From NCBI GenBank assembly GCA_947471985.1, contig CANIZL010000005.1, forward strand, positions 44,457 to 108,456: 64,000 nucleotides of DNA. Direction: 5' to 3'. The notes below the pieces were generated by a model that saw only the letters and a list, made by a program, of their open reading frames with translations, was not told the origin of the DNA and made no database searches. The position numbers and the translations under genes were made by a program. This document shows positions 34,495-43,850 of the stretch, one piece after another (within the stretch, counting starts at the first letter, position 1; each line of letters starts with the position of its first letter). Source of the DNA: Verrucomicrobiota bacterium (GTDB lineage Bacteria > Verrucomicrobiota > Verrucomicrobiia > Limisphaerales > UBA9464).

Positions 34495-35601
34495 TCAGCC
34501 CAGGTTGATTTCCCGCCCGCCGGCGAGCGCCGATTCGTAGCAGGCATCCATCACCCGCTGCGTCTTGAGCGCGATCTCCGGCCAGGTTTCGTTCAACACG
34601 CCCGAAGCCACCTGCGCCGAGAAGGTACGGAACAGGTTGGTTTCCTGCGCCGTGGGATGGCTGTTGCTGTATTCCGAAACCTTTTGCCGATGCCGCCGCG
34701 CCTCCATGTGGAAGTCGCAGCCGTTAACCACAAACTCCGCCTGCTGGACTTCCAAGGCCGCTTCGTCGCCGAAAAACGGCAGCACGAAATCATCCACCCG
34801 CAACCCACCCTGGGTGCCGCTGATGTGCGTCCACTGTTCATTGTGGGTGAGGAAGGAGCAGTAAAATCCGCAGGAGGCGCCACCTTCAAAAAGGAGTTCA
34901 CCGGAGAATTCCGTCGGAATGGATTGAGCCCCGGCAAGGGCGGCGGACTGGTTCAGCAGACGACCGGTCACCCGCAACGGCAGCCGTTCGCCCAGCGTCC
35001 ACAACGCCCAACGAATACAATACCAACCCAGATCCCCGAGGCAGCCATGCGGCTCCAGCGAACTGTGCGCCCGGATGTTGTCGGTGAAAAACTCCGGCGG
35101 CGCCCGGAAGCTGAAGGCCGAGGAAATGCGCTGCACGGAACCGATGGCGGCAGGATCGTTGAGCACCGCGCGGACCGCCTCGAGCCGGCGGCTGTGCATG
35201 AACATCACCCCATCCATGAACTGCACGCGATGCAACCGGCAGGCCTCGATCATCTCCGCCAGGTCCGCCGCGGAGACCGCGCAGGGTTTCTCGCAAACCA
35301 CATGCTTGCCCGCCGCCGCCGCCTTCAGGACCCATTCCTTGCGGGGCCCGGTCGGCAGCGGGATGTAGACGGCGTCCACGTCGGGTCGCGCGAGCAATTC
35401 TTCATAACTTCCCAAGGCGTCCGGTATTTCCGCCATGGGCGCCTGCTGCTGGCATTCGGCGATAAACTTCGCACTGCGGGCCACGTCGCGACTGGCGACC
35501 GCGACCACGGTGGCGTTCCCCGAAAGCTGGATGGCCTGCCAGTTTTTCCGGGCGATCTGGGCAGCGCTCAGGATGCCCCAACGGATGGGTTTGGATGTCA
35601 T
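34495..35601 (-). CDS. Gfo/Idh/MocA-family oxidoreductase
   Basis: 368 residues. N-terminal Rossmann fold with RWGILSAAQIARKN and VVAVASRDVARS, the EKP motif CEKPCAVSAADLAEM, and a C-terminal alpha/beta domain with GVMFMHSRRLEAV. These enzymes oxidise or reduce sugars and inositols with NAD(P). The substrate is not predictable. It lies 16 bases downstream of the beta-lactamase-like gene on the same strand, likely co-transcribed. Confidence 0.93.
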   Translation of the reverse strand: MTSKPIRWGILSAAQIARKNWQAIQLSGNATVVAVASRDVARSAKFIAECQQQAPMAEIPDALGSYEELLARPDVDAVYIPLPTGPRKEWVLKAAAAGKHVVCEKPCAVSAADLAEMIEACRLHRVQFMDGVMFMHSRRLEAVRAVLNDPAAIGSVQRISSAFSFRAPPEFFTDNIRAHSSLEPHGCLGDLGWYCIRWALWTLGERLPLRVTGRLLNQSAALAGAQSIPTEFSGELLFEGGASCGFYCSFLTHNEQWTHISGTQGGLRVDDFVLPFFGDEAALEVQQAEFVVNGCDFHMEARRHRQKVSEYSNSHPTAQETNLFRTFSAQVASGVLNETWPEIALKTQRVMDACYESALAGGREINLG

Positions 35602-35617
35602 AAGGGAAAATTCAGCG

Positions 35618-36880
35618 TCAGTCGCGCACGGCCGAGACCACCATCTCCAGCACGCGCCGCAAGCCGTCGTCGCCGCCCAGACTGCCTTCGTGAAACGGCG
35701 TCCGAGGTATCGGCTTCCACGCGTCGCGCGAGGTGTCGACGTCCTTGGGCTGCGGCACGTCGGTCAGCGTTGGATCATACTGTCCGTTGTTGCCGCCCAG
35801 CTTGTAAATGACGAGGTCGAGGGACGGCACAATCAGCAGACCGAAACCACCCGCGCCGGATTTGTAGAAGGCGTCACGCGGAGCACCGGCCACGTGCCCG
35901 TCGGCATTGTGCTCGAACTGCAGCGAAAACGGGGAGTGCGGATTGTGCGGGAGAAATTTCCGGCACTTCTCCAAATACTCCGCCGGCACCAGTTGCCGAT
36001 CCTGCCACCGACCCCGATGCAGCAGGCAGTAGCCGAATCGAACCGCATCGGTGGCATGCAACGCAATGCTGCCGGCGCCATTGGCGTGCGGGAGTGTAAA
36101 CGCACCCCGGTGCATACAGTAACCCCAGGGGCCCCAACCCATCGGCTTGGCCAGCCGCTCCTGAATGTAATCCTGCAACTCCATCCCCGTGACGCGGCGC
36201 AAGACCATCGACGCAATATGGGGCGCCGGAGAAGAATACGAATAACCGGCGCCGGCATTGGTCCACATCACCGTCCGCAGGGAGGATCCATCCAAATCGC
36301 GGATGTCCTGCCCGGGCACCGGAGTCAGCGGCACCACGACCCCGTTGACCATGCCCGGACTGGAGCCTTCACCATGATAGCCCGCGGACATGCAGAGCAA
36401 TTGGCCCAGGGTGATTTCCGCCCGGCGCGGGTCATCCAAAGGGAACGCCTCCGGCAGATATTTCTCTGTGAAAACGCGCGTATCCAAGCCCTCCGGGATC
36501 CGACTCTGGAATTCCTGCAGCATGATTCCGCAGGCCACACTGGTGAACGCTTTACCCGTCGACGCCATGTCCGGATTCACGTTTCGGCCGGCGCGCCCAA
36601 AATACTTTTCCCAGACCAGGTATCCGTGCCGAACGACCAGCAGCCCACCGTTCTGGGTCCCCCGCTGCGTCACTTCGTAAGCCCGCTCCAAGGTGGGCAG
36701 ATCCAGACCGGCCTGACGCCGGATCCTGGCGGGATCCTTCAAGGTGCGCCACCCGCCCGCAGCGTCGGGGGGCGGAAAATATTCCGCCGCCACACCGGTG
36801 CCCAGGGCCAGCGGTCCGAGAAAAAATACCAGCGCCCAAAGTTTACGCGACCCGAGTCGCCGCCGGGAAAGGAATGCCAT
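35618..36880 (-). CDS. Serine hydrolase of the beta-lactamase/class C family
   Basis: 420 residues from ATG 36880 with an N-terminal signal anchor. The SxxK tetrad STGK (Ser107, Lys110 in MASTGKAFTS) is visible, with a YSYS segment near the expected YxN position and a C-terminal KSGAGGFGL that takes the place of the KTG motif. Members range from beta-lactamases to esterases and D-peptidases; function here unknown. It runs upstream of the Gfo/Idh gene. Confidence 0.88.
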   Translation of the reverse strand: MAFLSRRRLGSRKLWALVFFLGPLALGTGVAAEYFPPPDAAGGWRTLKDPARIRRQAGLDLPTLERAYEVTQRGTQNGGLLVVRHGYLVWEKYFGRAGRNVNPDMASTGKAFTSVACGIMLQEFQSRIPEGLDTRVFTEKYLPEAFPLDDPRRAEITLGQLLCMSAGYHGEGSSPGMVNGVVVPLTPVPGQDIRDLDGSSLRTVMWTNAGAGYSYSSPAPHIASMVLRRVTGMELQDYIQERLAKPMGWGPWGYCMHRGAFTLPHANGAGSIALHATDAVRFGYCLLHRGRWQDRQLVPAEYLEKCRKFLPHNPHSPFSLQFEHNADGHVAGAPRDAFYKSGAGGFGLLIVPSLDLVIYKLGGNNGQYDPTLTDVPQPKDVDTSRDAWKPIPRTPFHEGSLGGDDGLRRVLEMVVSAVRD

Positions 36881-36963
36881 GCGCAGGGTATAAACGCCGG
36901 AATCCCCAGCCACAACTCGCGGTGCTCCGCCGCGGAAACTTAGTGGGCCCAAAGACCGCTGAC

Positions 36964-37524
36964 CTACCGGCCCAGAATCTCATGCTCGCGTTCGCGAACA
37001 ATCAACACGGGACACGGGGCCCGCCGCACCACGTGCTCGGCCACACTGCCCAGCAAGAGGTGCTTCAGGCCGGTCCGTCCGTGGGTGGAAACCACAATAA
37101 GATCCGAGTTGAGCTCCCGGGCCGCCTCAATGATCTCATTGGCCGGTGCTCCCAATCGAACCACCATCTCGGTCGGCACCTGATCGCGCACTTCGGCATC
37201 CCGCAGTTTCTCCAACGCCTTGATTCCACTGGCCTGCATTTCGGCCTGCAACTGGGGGTATTCGATCCCGCCGTACTCTCCCACCGTGTAGATCGGGGGG
37301 ACAATGTAGAGCAGCGTCAGGGCGGCCTCATGCTCCTGTGCCAGCGGAATGGCATACTGGAGGGCCTTCTTGGCGCAGTCCGAGAAGTCGACCGGCACCA
37401 AAATGCGGTGGATGCGAAAGGCGGGAGGACCGGCATGGACATTGGCCGCGGCCAGCATGGCCTCGTCACTGCGGTTGATTTCCAGGACGACCTCGCCGGG
37501 ACGTTGAGTGGGCTTGGCTTTCAT
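36964..37524 (-). CDS. Universal stress protein (UspA family)
   Basis: 186 residues from ATG 37524. The Usp domain spans about residues 38-186, starting HRILVPVDFSDCAKKAL, with the nucleotide-binding motif VSTHGRTGLKHLLLGSVAE and the terminal strand APCPVLIV. About 35 extra residues precede the domain. It is divergent from the PhoD-like gene. A second, double-domain Usp lies at 57.5-58.4 kb. Confidence 0.92.
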   Translation of the reverse strand: MKAKPTQRPGEVVLEINRSDEAMLAAANVHAGPPAFRIHRILVPVDFSDCAKKALQYAIPLAQEHEAALTLLYIVPPIYTVGEYGGIEYPQLQAEMQASGIKALEKLRDAEVRDQVPTEMVVRLGAPANEIIEAARELNSDLIVVSTHGRTGLKHLLLGSVAEHVVRRAPCPVLIVREREHEILGR

Positions 37525-37850
37525 AATGGACTGGGGATGAGGGTGGATGGGCTGTGATACCTTGGTCGGCTGGCGTACCGCCCGGCTCAGGCAGCGCGTT
37601 CCCGCGCAGCCCGTGCCTTCGGCCGTCGAATGGCAATTGTCACACATTGTGGACACAACCTACGGATGGTGGTGGATCAGCCTACACGGCCCTTGGAAAA
37701 AGCTCAACCCTTTTTGTGCCCATGGACAAACCTCTAACCCAAAAGCGGGCGGTGCTCCCTCGCCGAAAACAGCGCCCGGGAACCAAGAACCGCGGGCCAT
37801 GGCAAGCTCGTCCCGCGCCTGAGCTATGGCGTGAACGACGTAAGCAGTGC
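37525..37850. other. Intergenic region between usp and phosphatase genes with a Pho-like half site
   Basis: About 326 bases between divergent genes. TTGTCACA lies at 37637-37644 and matches a single Pho-box half repeat, but the second repeat 11 bases later is poor. No small gene with recognisable content is seen. Confidence 0.4.
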
Positions 37851-39287
37851 ATGGTCTGCCCGCAACCAATGCTGCACCTGTCGCGCTGGACTTTGACTCT
37901 GCTGCTGGGCTGGCTGTCCGCCACTTGGATCGGCCGAGCTCAAAGCACCGCCCCCTCCCCCCTGTCTCGCGGTCCCTGGTCGGGCGCCGTCACTCCCACC
38001 TCCGCCGAGGTACGCGCGCGCCTCGAGCAATCCGACCGGCTGGTACGCCTCTGGGTCAGCCCCAACGCCAGTCTCACCGATGCCCGCATCGTCGGCCCCG
38101 CCTTCAGCCACACGAACATTGCCCACAATGTCGTCGGTTTCACCGTGCAAAATCTCCTGCCGGACACCACCTACCACTACGCTTTTGAAGTGCAGGGCGA
38201 GCTGGATCGCTCCACCAGCGGGCACTTCCGCACCCTGCCGATCGGACAGGCCTCCTTTGAATTCGCCTTTGCCTCCTGCGGCCGCACCGGCTCCACCAAC
38301 CACAGCTACGAACTCATCCGACGCCATCAGCCGTTGTTTTTTCTTTGTACCGGCGACTTCCATTACGAGGACGTCCATTCCACCCAGGTCGAAAAGTTCC
38401 ACGAAGCCTACGACCGGGTGCTGGGCTCGCCCGTGCAGGCCCGGCTCTACCGGGAGGTTCCCCTGGTCTACCTCTGGGACGATCACGATTTTTGCGGGAA
38501 CAACAGCGACGAGCGGGGCCTCGGGAGAACCGCGGTCCGGCAGGCCCATCGCGACTATTTCCCGCATTACCCGCTCATGGACAACTCCGCGACCGGCCCG
38601 ATCGCGCAATCGTTCAACGTCGGACGGGTGAAGTTCATCCTGACGGATCTGCGGTCCGAGAGGGATCCCAGTCGCTGGTGGGACAATCCCCGCAAGACGA
38701 TGATGGGCGGACCCCAGCGCGAGTGGTGGAAGCGCGAACTGCTGGCCGCCAACGGGCGTTTTCCCCTGATTTTCTGGGTGAGCAGCGTCCCGTGGATCGG
38801 CTCCATGCAAACCAATCACTACTGGCCGGTACCCGCCGAGGCCTCGGGTTATTTTCACCACGAGCAACTCAGTTACGTCGCGACCACCAACCTCCACCCG
38901 ACGAAGCCCGTCGCCGTCGACTCCTGGGCGGCCTATGCGTATGAGCGCGCCGAACTGGCGACGTTCGTCAAACGCCACAACATCCGCGGTCTGGTCATTC
39001 TTCACGGCGACATGCATGCCTTGGCGGCGGACGACGGATCCCACGCGGACTATGCGCTGGGACGCGGTGCGCCGATCCCCGTGATGGCAGCCGCGCCGTT
39101 GGATCAGGACGCGAGTTTGAAAGGCGGACCCTACAGCCAGGGCGTTTACAAACCCCGCAAACACGAAGGCTGCTTCGGCTTGGTGACCGTCACCGATTCC
39201 GGGGACACCCTCACGGCACGTTTCAGCGGACGAAACGACGCGGATGAAGAAAAAGTCACTCTGACGGTGACCGTAAAAGCCCCGTAA
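37851..39287 (+). CDS. PhoD-family alkaline phosphatase/phosphodiesterase-like metalloprotein
   Basis: 478 residues from ATG 37851 (ATG 37869 is an alternative), with a signal peptide MLHLSRWTLTLLLGWL. An N-terminal Fn3/purple-acid-phosphatase-like domain (about 40-125) precedes the catalytic domain, which shows the metal-binding motifs CTGDFHYED, YLWDDHDFCGNN and LHGDMHALAAD of PhoD enzymes. They release phosphate from phosphomonoesters or diesters outside the cytoplasm. A Pho-like half site upstream (37637) and the PhoBR genes at 6.7-8.6 kb suggest phosphate control, but this is not proven. Confidence 0.88.
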   Translation: MVCPQPMLHLSRWTLTLLLGWLSATWIGRAQSTAPSPLSRGPWSGAVTPTSAEVRARLEQSDRLVRLWVSPNASLTDARIVGPAFSHTNIAHNVVGFTVQNLLPDTTYHYAFEVQGELDRSTSGHFRTLPIGQASFEFAFASCGRTGSTNHSYELIRRHQPLFFLCTGDFHYEDVHSTQVEKFHEAYDRVLGSPVQARLYREVPLVYLWDDHDFCGNNSDERGLGRTAVRQAHRDYFPHYPLMDNSATGPIAQSFNVGRVKFILTDLRSERDPSRWWDNPRKTMMGGPQREWWKRELLAANGRFPLIFWVSSVPWIGSMQTNHYWPVPAEASGYFHHEQLSYVATTNLHPTKPVAVDSWAAYAYERAELATFVKRHNIRGLVILHGDMHALAADDGSHADYALGRGAPIPVMAAAPLDQDASLKGGPYSQGVYKPRKHEGCFGLVTVTDSGDTLTARFSGRNDADEEKVTLTVTVKAP

Positions 39288-39294
39288 TCCGGGA

Positions 39295-40854
39295 TCAGGG
39301 AACAGCCGGAAACCGATACAACTTCAAGCCGCCGCTCGCGGATTGCCGTACCAGTTCCCCCGGCGGCGGAGTCCGGTCCGAGGCATTCGCGTACGGCGAC
39401 CACAGGAAATAGGCCGCGGGCGGGCCCGACTGCTGCCAGCGCCGCACGGGACTCACCCGGGCGGCACGGACCGCTTCATTCACCACCACCGGTCGGCCAC
39501 TCCACGCCCGCCAATGTTCCACGGGCAAATTCCAATCCATCGCCACCCGTGCCTCGGGGGGCGTCTGGCCGCGAAACCACTCCGCCATTTCCCGCACTTC
39601 CGCGAGTGAGAAACGCGGTCGATTGATCTGATCGATCATGGGTCGGCCGGCGACGTTGAGGACGCACAGGATCCCCAGCACGACACACGTGCGCACGCCC
39701 GAGCGGCGCCCCACGACCGGTAATGCCGCCCGGCTCCGCCAAAACCACACAAAGAAAAATGGGGCAAAGGGATACAGATATCGGTGGTAATCCTGGCCGT
39801 GAAACGGCACGAAAAACAGTTGGGCCGCATAAATCGCCAGAACGAACAGGATCGTCATATCGCGCTCGCCCAATCCCAGCACCAACCCCAGCGCCGTCCG
39901 CCCCACCCACCAGAGATGAATCACCACCATCAAAATCAAGGCCGGCGCCGCCAGCCACCACTGTCGCGCTTCCTGCCAGAGCAATTGCTGCCGGCGGAAG
40001 GGCGCGGCCAGGAACGGCCAGAATTCGAAGCCCCGCACCAGAATCCAAACATGGGCCGCCAAGGTGCGAAAGTACCCGCGCCAACCGCCCTCATATTCGA
40101 AGTACCCAGCGAGCACGCCGCCGTAGTCGAGCCCTCCCGCCCGCACCCAGCGCCACGCGCCATAGGACACCACCACCGGAACCAGAAAACACACCGCCCG
40201 CCGCCAATCCCCACCGAGCACACAACGACCGATCACAATCAATCCCAACGCCAGCGTCCCCGCCTGGGCCGCCGTGCGCCACCAGTACGCCACCGCCATG
40301 CCAAGGCCGAGCCAGAGCCAGCGGCGCCATTCCGGTCCCTGGCGATCCGCCCGCCACACCAACGCCAGGACGGCCGGAACGGCGGCAAACCCGACGTCGG
40401 CCACCAGATATCCCAACCACGTCAGCCACTGGGCGGACAAACCCCACAACAGCACAAACAACGCCGCGGGCCAGCGGGGCACCTCTTCAGTTCGCAGAAA
40501 ACCAAACACCACTCCCAAGGTGATCAGACTCAACCCCACCATGATCCCGTGCAGGAGCGGCACATTCTCCGGGAACGCCGGTCCCCAACGAAACGCCGGG
40601 GCCAGCAGGGCGGACTGGAGCGGTGGATAGAGGCTGATCTTGGGACTCCCCTCGTGGGCACTGAAGCGATACCCCTCGCCCGCCGCCAGCGAGCGCGCTC
40701 CCGCCAGGTAAGCGCCCGCATCCGACGTGAAGGCGAAATCATCCCAGCGATTCCGCCATTGATACGCCCCAATCACCAACAACAAAACGAACGCAATCCA
40801 GCCATCCCGGACCCATCCGAATTTCGTCCCTGACTCACCCACAGCCGCCGACAT
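39295..40854 (-). CDS. GT-C-like polytopic membrane protein, probable glycosyltransferase
   Basis: 519 residues with about eleven hydrophobic segments. After the first helix the loop contains FTSDAGAYLAGARSLAAGEG, typical of the acidic first periplasmic loop of PMT/ArnT-like GT-C transferases, followed by SLYPPLQSALLAP and repeated Trp-rich helices. GT-C enzymes transfer sugars from polyprenyl-phosphate carriers. The exact reaction cannot be told. It is convergent with the phosphatase gene (7 bases apart) and divergent from clpP. Confidence 0.82.
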   Translation of the reverse strand: MSAAVGESGTKFGWVRDGWIAFVLLLVIGAYQWRNRWDDFAFTSDAGAYLAGARSLAAGEGYRFSAHEGSPKISLYPPLQSALLAPAFRWGPAFPENVPLLHGIMVGLSLITLGVVFGFLRTEEVPRWPAALFVLLWGLSAQWLTWLGYLVADVGFAAVPAVLALVWRADRQGPEWRRWLWLGLGMAVAYWWRTAAQAGTLALGLIVIGRCVLGGDWRRAVCFLVPVVVSYGAWRWVRAGGLDYGGVLAGYFEYEGGWRGYFRTLAAHVWILVRGFEFWPFLAAPFRRQQLLWQEARQWWLAAPALILMVVIHLWWVGRTALGLVLGLGERDMTILFVLAIYAAQLFFVPFHGQDYHRYLYPFAPFFFVWFWRSRAALPVVGRRSGVRTCVVLGILCVLNVAGRPMIDQINRPRFSLAEVREMAEWFRGQTPPEARVAMDWNLPVEHWRAWSGRPVVVNEAVRAARVSPVRRWQQSGPPAAYFLWSPYANASDRTPPPGELVRQSASGGLKLYRFPAVP

Positions 40855-41014
40855 GACCGCAGAATGCCGGGTGATCCCGGGGGGAGAAACCCGAATCTCG
40901 GCCCTGATCCCGCGATCCTCGCGGACGACGGCCGGTCCCCATCAAAAGCTCCGACGTATTCCGGCCCGACCAAACCACCTTGCCGCTTAACGCTTCAGGC
41001 CTAGGGTGGGTTAC

Positions 41015-41647
41015 ATGATGAAGAACTTTTCCATTCCCTACGTCATCGAACAGACCAGCCGCGGCGAGAAGGGCTATGACCTGTACAGCCGCCTGCTCGT
41101 CGACCGCATCATCTTCCTCGGCACCCCCGTCGATGACATGGTGGCGAACGTTCTGGTGGCGCAGTTCCTGTTTCTTCAGATGACGGATCCCAAGAAGGAT
41201 ATCCATTTCTACATCAACTCCCCGGGCGGCAGTGTGACGGCGGGATTGGCAATTTATGACACGATGCAGTGGTTGAGCTGCGACGTGAACACGTACTGCA
41301 TCGGTCAGGCGGCGAGCATGGGCGCCGTCCTGCTGGCGGGCGGCACCAAGGGCAAACGCTTCGCGCTCCCCAACGCGAACATCATGATCCACCAGGTGCT
41401 CGGTGGCGCCGAGGGCCAGGCCAGCGATGTCGAAATCCGGGTCAAATACATGCTGAAGCTCAAGGAACGGCTCAACACCATCCTGAGCACCCACACGGGC
41501 CAGCCCTACGACGTCGTGGAGAAGGCCTGCGACCGCGACAACTTCATGTCGGCCGCGGATGCCAAGGCGTTCGGTCTGGTGGACGAAGTTGTGAGCACGC
41601 GGAAGCAGGTTCCGGCGCTGGCGGCCGTCGATGCCCCCAAGGCCTGA
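41015..41647 (+). CDS. clpP: ATP-dependent Clp protease proteolytic subunit
   Basis: 210 residues from ATG 41015. The catalytic triad is intact: Ser101 in GQAASMGA, His126 in [10 protein letters not shown] and Asp175 in DRDNFMSA, with the same spacing as in E. coli ClpP. It forms the tetradecameric chamber fed by ClpX or ClpA. No clpX or tig gene is next to it, so it stands apart from the usual tig-clpP-clpX order. Confidence 0.97.
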   Translation: MMKNFSIPYVIEQTSRGEKGYDLYSRLLVDRIIFLGTPVDDMVANVLVAQFLFLQMTDPKKDIHFYINSPGGSVTAGLAIYDTMQWLSCDVNTYCIGQAASMGAVLLAGGTKGKRFALPNANIMIHQVLGGAEGQASDVEIRVKYMLKLKERLNTILSTHTGQPYDVVEKACDRDNFMSAADAKAFGLVDEVVSTRKQVPALAAVDAPKA

Positions 41648-41704
41648 GCGGACGGAAGCTCCGGTTCGTGCGCCCCGGAATTCTCGCCACCACGCGGGTG
41701 AGCC

Positions 41705-42808
41705 TCAGAGGGTCAGAACGCTGCGACAGGCGGCGGCGAGCTTTTCGAGGTGGCGTTCCAAGGTGAACTCCGCCTCGAAATGCCGTCGGAGGCTGGCACC
41801 CGGGGCCAGCGCAATCACCTCCCGAACCGCCGCCGCCACCGCCGCCGGCTCATGCGGCGGTACCACTCCGGGATAGTTCGCCGGCAGAAAATCGGGCAAC
41901 GCCCGCCAACGGGTCGTCACGATCGGCACGCTCCAGGCCATCGCTTCCAACAACACCAGCGGCATCGACTCCGGACCGTAAAAAGTCGGGAAAACAAAGG
42001 CATCCGCCGCCGCCCAAAGCCGGGCCTTCTCCGTCGGGTTCACAAACCCGTGATAGGTGACCGCGCCCCGCAGCTCCGGCTGCGCGACGCACTCCTCGAA
42101 TTCCGTCCGTGTGGCTGCGTCGGGAAAACCGCCACCCACGTCGAGATGATAGGTTCCCGGCATCTGTCGATTCAACAGCGCCACCGTCGCCAGAGCGTCG
42201 AACAAGCCCTTTTCCCGACAGCATAACCCGAGGAAAAGCAACCGCCCTCGCACCGGTGAACGCTCCGGCACACCGATCACCGCCCGTGGATCCGGAATCC
42301 CGTTCGGCACACTGAGCACCCGTCGCGGGCGCAGGTCGGCCAATCCCGGATCGCTCGCGGGACTGTGCACCAGACTGAGCGCGTGATCCCCCAGGATGCG
42401 CCCGCTCAACCGCCGCTCCCACGGACGCGCCTGCTCCCGCAGCCAGGTCCCGAGTCCGGAGGAATGCCAGTGGAAGATCTCCCGGGGAAACGCCGATCGC
42501 AGCCACGGCAAGGCCAGCCAATCCCGATAGAGCGGGTTCCGCTGCCCCGGCGCGGGAATGTAATAAAACGCGTCGCATTTCTCCTGCCGCTGCTGGCGAC
42601 GGGCGAATCGCACATTCCGCGCCAGTCGCACCAATTTGGCCAGTCCGGCCTTGCCGACATTGGCGAGATCGGACGAGACCCGCGCGTCCACATGCACACA
42701 CTGCACTCCCAACTCCGGCCGTCGGGCAAAACCGTCCAGCATTTCGCCCACCATATAGCTCTGTCCGTGCAGGGGCGGCGGACGATGGGCAAAGACGAGC
42801 AGTTTCAT
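41705..42808 (-). CDS. Glycosyltransferase family 4
   Basis: 367 residues from ATG 42808. Two Rossmann domains of the GT-B fold; the C-terminal part has FLGLCCREKGLFDALATV, the hallmark of GT4 retaining transferases, followed by YHGFVNPTEKARLW and PTFYGPESMPLVLLEAMAW (the E-x7-E motif). The start overlaps the stop of the GT2 gene in an ATGA, so the two are translationally coupled. Likely works in surface polysaccharide synthesis; acceptor unknown. Confidence 0.92.
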   Translation of the reverse strand: MKLLVFAHRPPPLHGQSYMVGEMLDGFARRPELGVQCVHVDARVSSDLANVGKAGLAKLVRLARNVRFARRQQRQEKCDAFYYIPAPGQRNPLYRDWLALPWLRSAFPREIFHWHSSGLGTWLREQARPWERRLSGRILGDHALSLVHSPASDPGLADLRPRRVLSVPNGIPDPRAVIGVPERSPVRGRLLFLGLCCREKGLFDALATVALLNRQMPGTYHLDVGGGFPDAATRTEFEECVAQPELRGAVTYHGFVNPTEKARLWAAADAFVFPTFYGPESMPLVLLEAMAWSVPIVTTRWRALPDFLPANYPGVVPPHEPAAVAAAVREVIALAPGASLRRHFEAEFTLERHLEKLAAACRSVLTL

Positions 42809-43641
42809 GCCGCCGGTTCCTTCGGGCGGTCCCGCAACGAACGGGCTTCGATCCACGACCCAAAATAGTGGGCCGCGGCATTCCGGGCAGAGCGCCAATC
42901 CGTCCGGCCGAGGACCGCATACAAACCCAGTTTTGCCCCGTGGGTGAGGAGCCCACCGAACGACGGCTGGTACGGCTCCAGCAAGGCGGCGGCGGCCCGG
43001 TGATCCACGCGGCCCTTGCGATAAAAATCCTTCACTCCGGCGCGCGAAATATACTTCACCCGGGCGGCGTGAATCGCCGCCACACTCTCCCCGGCGCGCA
43101 GGCCGGCACAGTACCAGTGCAAATCCTCTCCGCCGCCCAGCGCCTCGTCAAAGGGCCGACCCAGCCAAGCCTGCCGCCGGTACAACGAGTTCGGATTGCC
43201 GGCGCCAAAACCGAATCCGTGCCGCAGATCGTCGCCCTCAAAATACGTGATCCCGCCCGCCAGCGTCACTTCGTGGACATTCGTGACCAAGGGTCCCACC
43301 GCCGCGGTCACCACCGCCGGAAATCGGAGGATCGCCCGGCGATAACGCTCCAGAAAATCCGCCGCCACCGGCACCGTGTGCGAACTCAGCGACAGGATCC
43401 ATTCATGCCGGGCCGCCGCGAACCCCAGATTGAGTGCCCGGCCGTAGGTGAAGTCCTCCTTCCGCATCGACACAATCTCCGCCCCGTACGCGCGGGCCAG
43501 CTCCAAAGTGCCGTCGGTGGAGCCCGAATCGACCAACACCAACTGATCCCCGGGCAGCAGCTGCAGGGCCCCAAGGACCTGCCCGAGCGTGGCGGCGGAA
43601 TTCAGCGTGCGAACAACAATACTGAGCGGCGGCAATGACAT
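42805..43641 (-). CDS. Glycosyltransferase family 2
   Basis: 278 residues from ATG 43641. GT-A fold with SIVVRTLNSAATLGQVL, VDSGSTDGTLELA (donor-binding Asp), a TYFEGDDLRHGFGFGAGN segment and EDLHWYCAGLR. The C-terminal part is not membrane-spanning. The stop overlaps the GT4 start by four bases. The two genes are convergent with clpP and divergent from the porin gene. Confidence 0.92.
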   Translation of the reverse strand: MSLPPLSIVVRTLNSAATLGQVLGALQLLPGDQLVLVDSGSTDGTLELARAYGAEIVSMRKEDFTYGRALNLGFAAARHEWILSLSSHTVPVAADFLERYRRAILRFPAVVTAAVGPLVTNVHEVTLAGGITYFEGDDLRHGFGFGAGNPNSLYRRQAWLGRPFDEALGGGEDLHWYCAGLRAGESVAAIHAARVKYISRAGVKDFYRKGRVDHRAAAALLEPYQPSFGGLLTHGAKLGLYAVLGRTDWRSARNAAAHYFGSWIEARSLRDRPKEPAA

Positions 43642-43781
43642 CCGGAAGCCGGGAGCATCTGGGCACGACCCCCGCTCGTCTAGGCCCTCTCGCCGGGGTT
43701 TGAACACTGCATTCCGCGGCCCGACTACGGATCAACTGCACTCGCCAGCGCCTGATCCTGGTCCCGGCCCGTCGGGGGCGA

Positions 43782-43810
43782 TGTCACAGTATTGTCACGA
43801 GATATTCACC
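43782..43810 (+). promoter_or_regulatory. Pho box upstream of the porin gene
   Basis: TGTCACA (43782-43788), GTAT, TGTCACG (43793-43799), then AGAT and the weaker third repeat ATTCACC (43804-43810). The direct repeats are spaced 11 bases, the arrangement bound by PhoB monomers in E. coli Pho boxes. It lies about 50-70 bases before the porin ATG. Position and periodicity make it convincing; binding is not shown. Confidence 0.7.
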
Positions 43811-43850
43811 ATCGCACCGACTAGGGTCAACCGGTCTGTAACTTCTAAAT

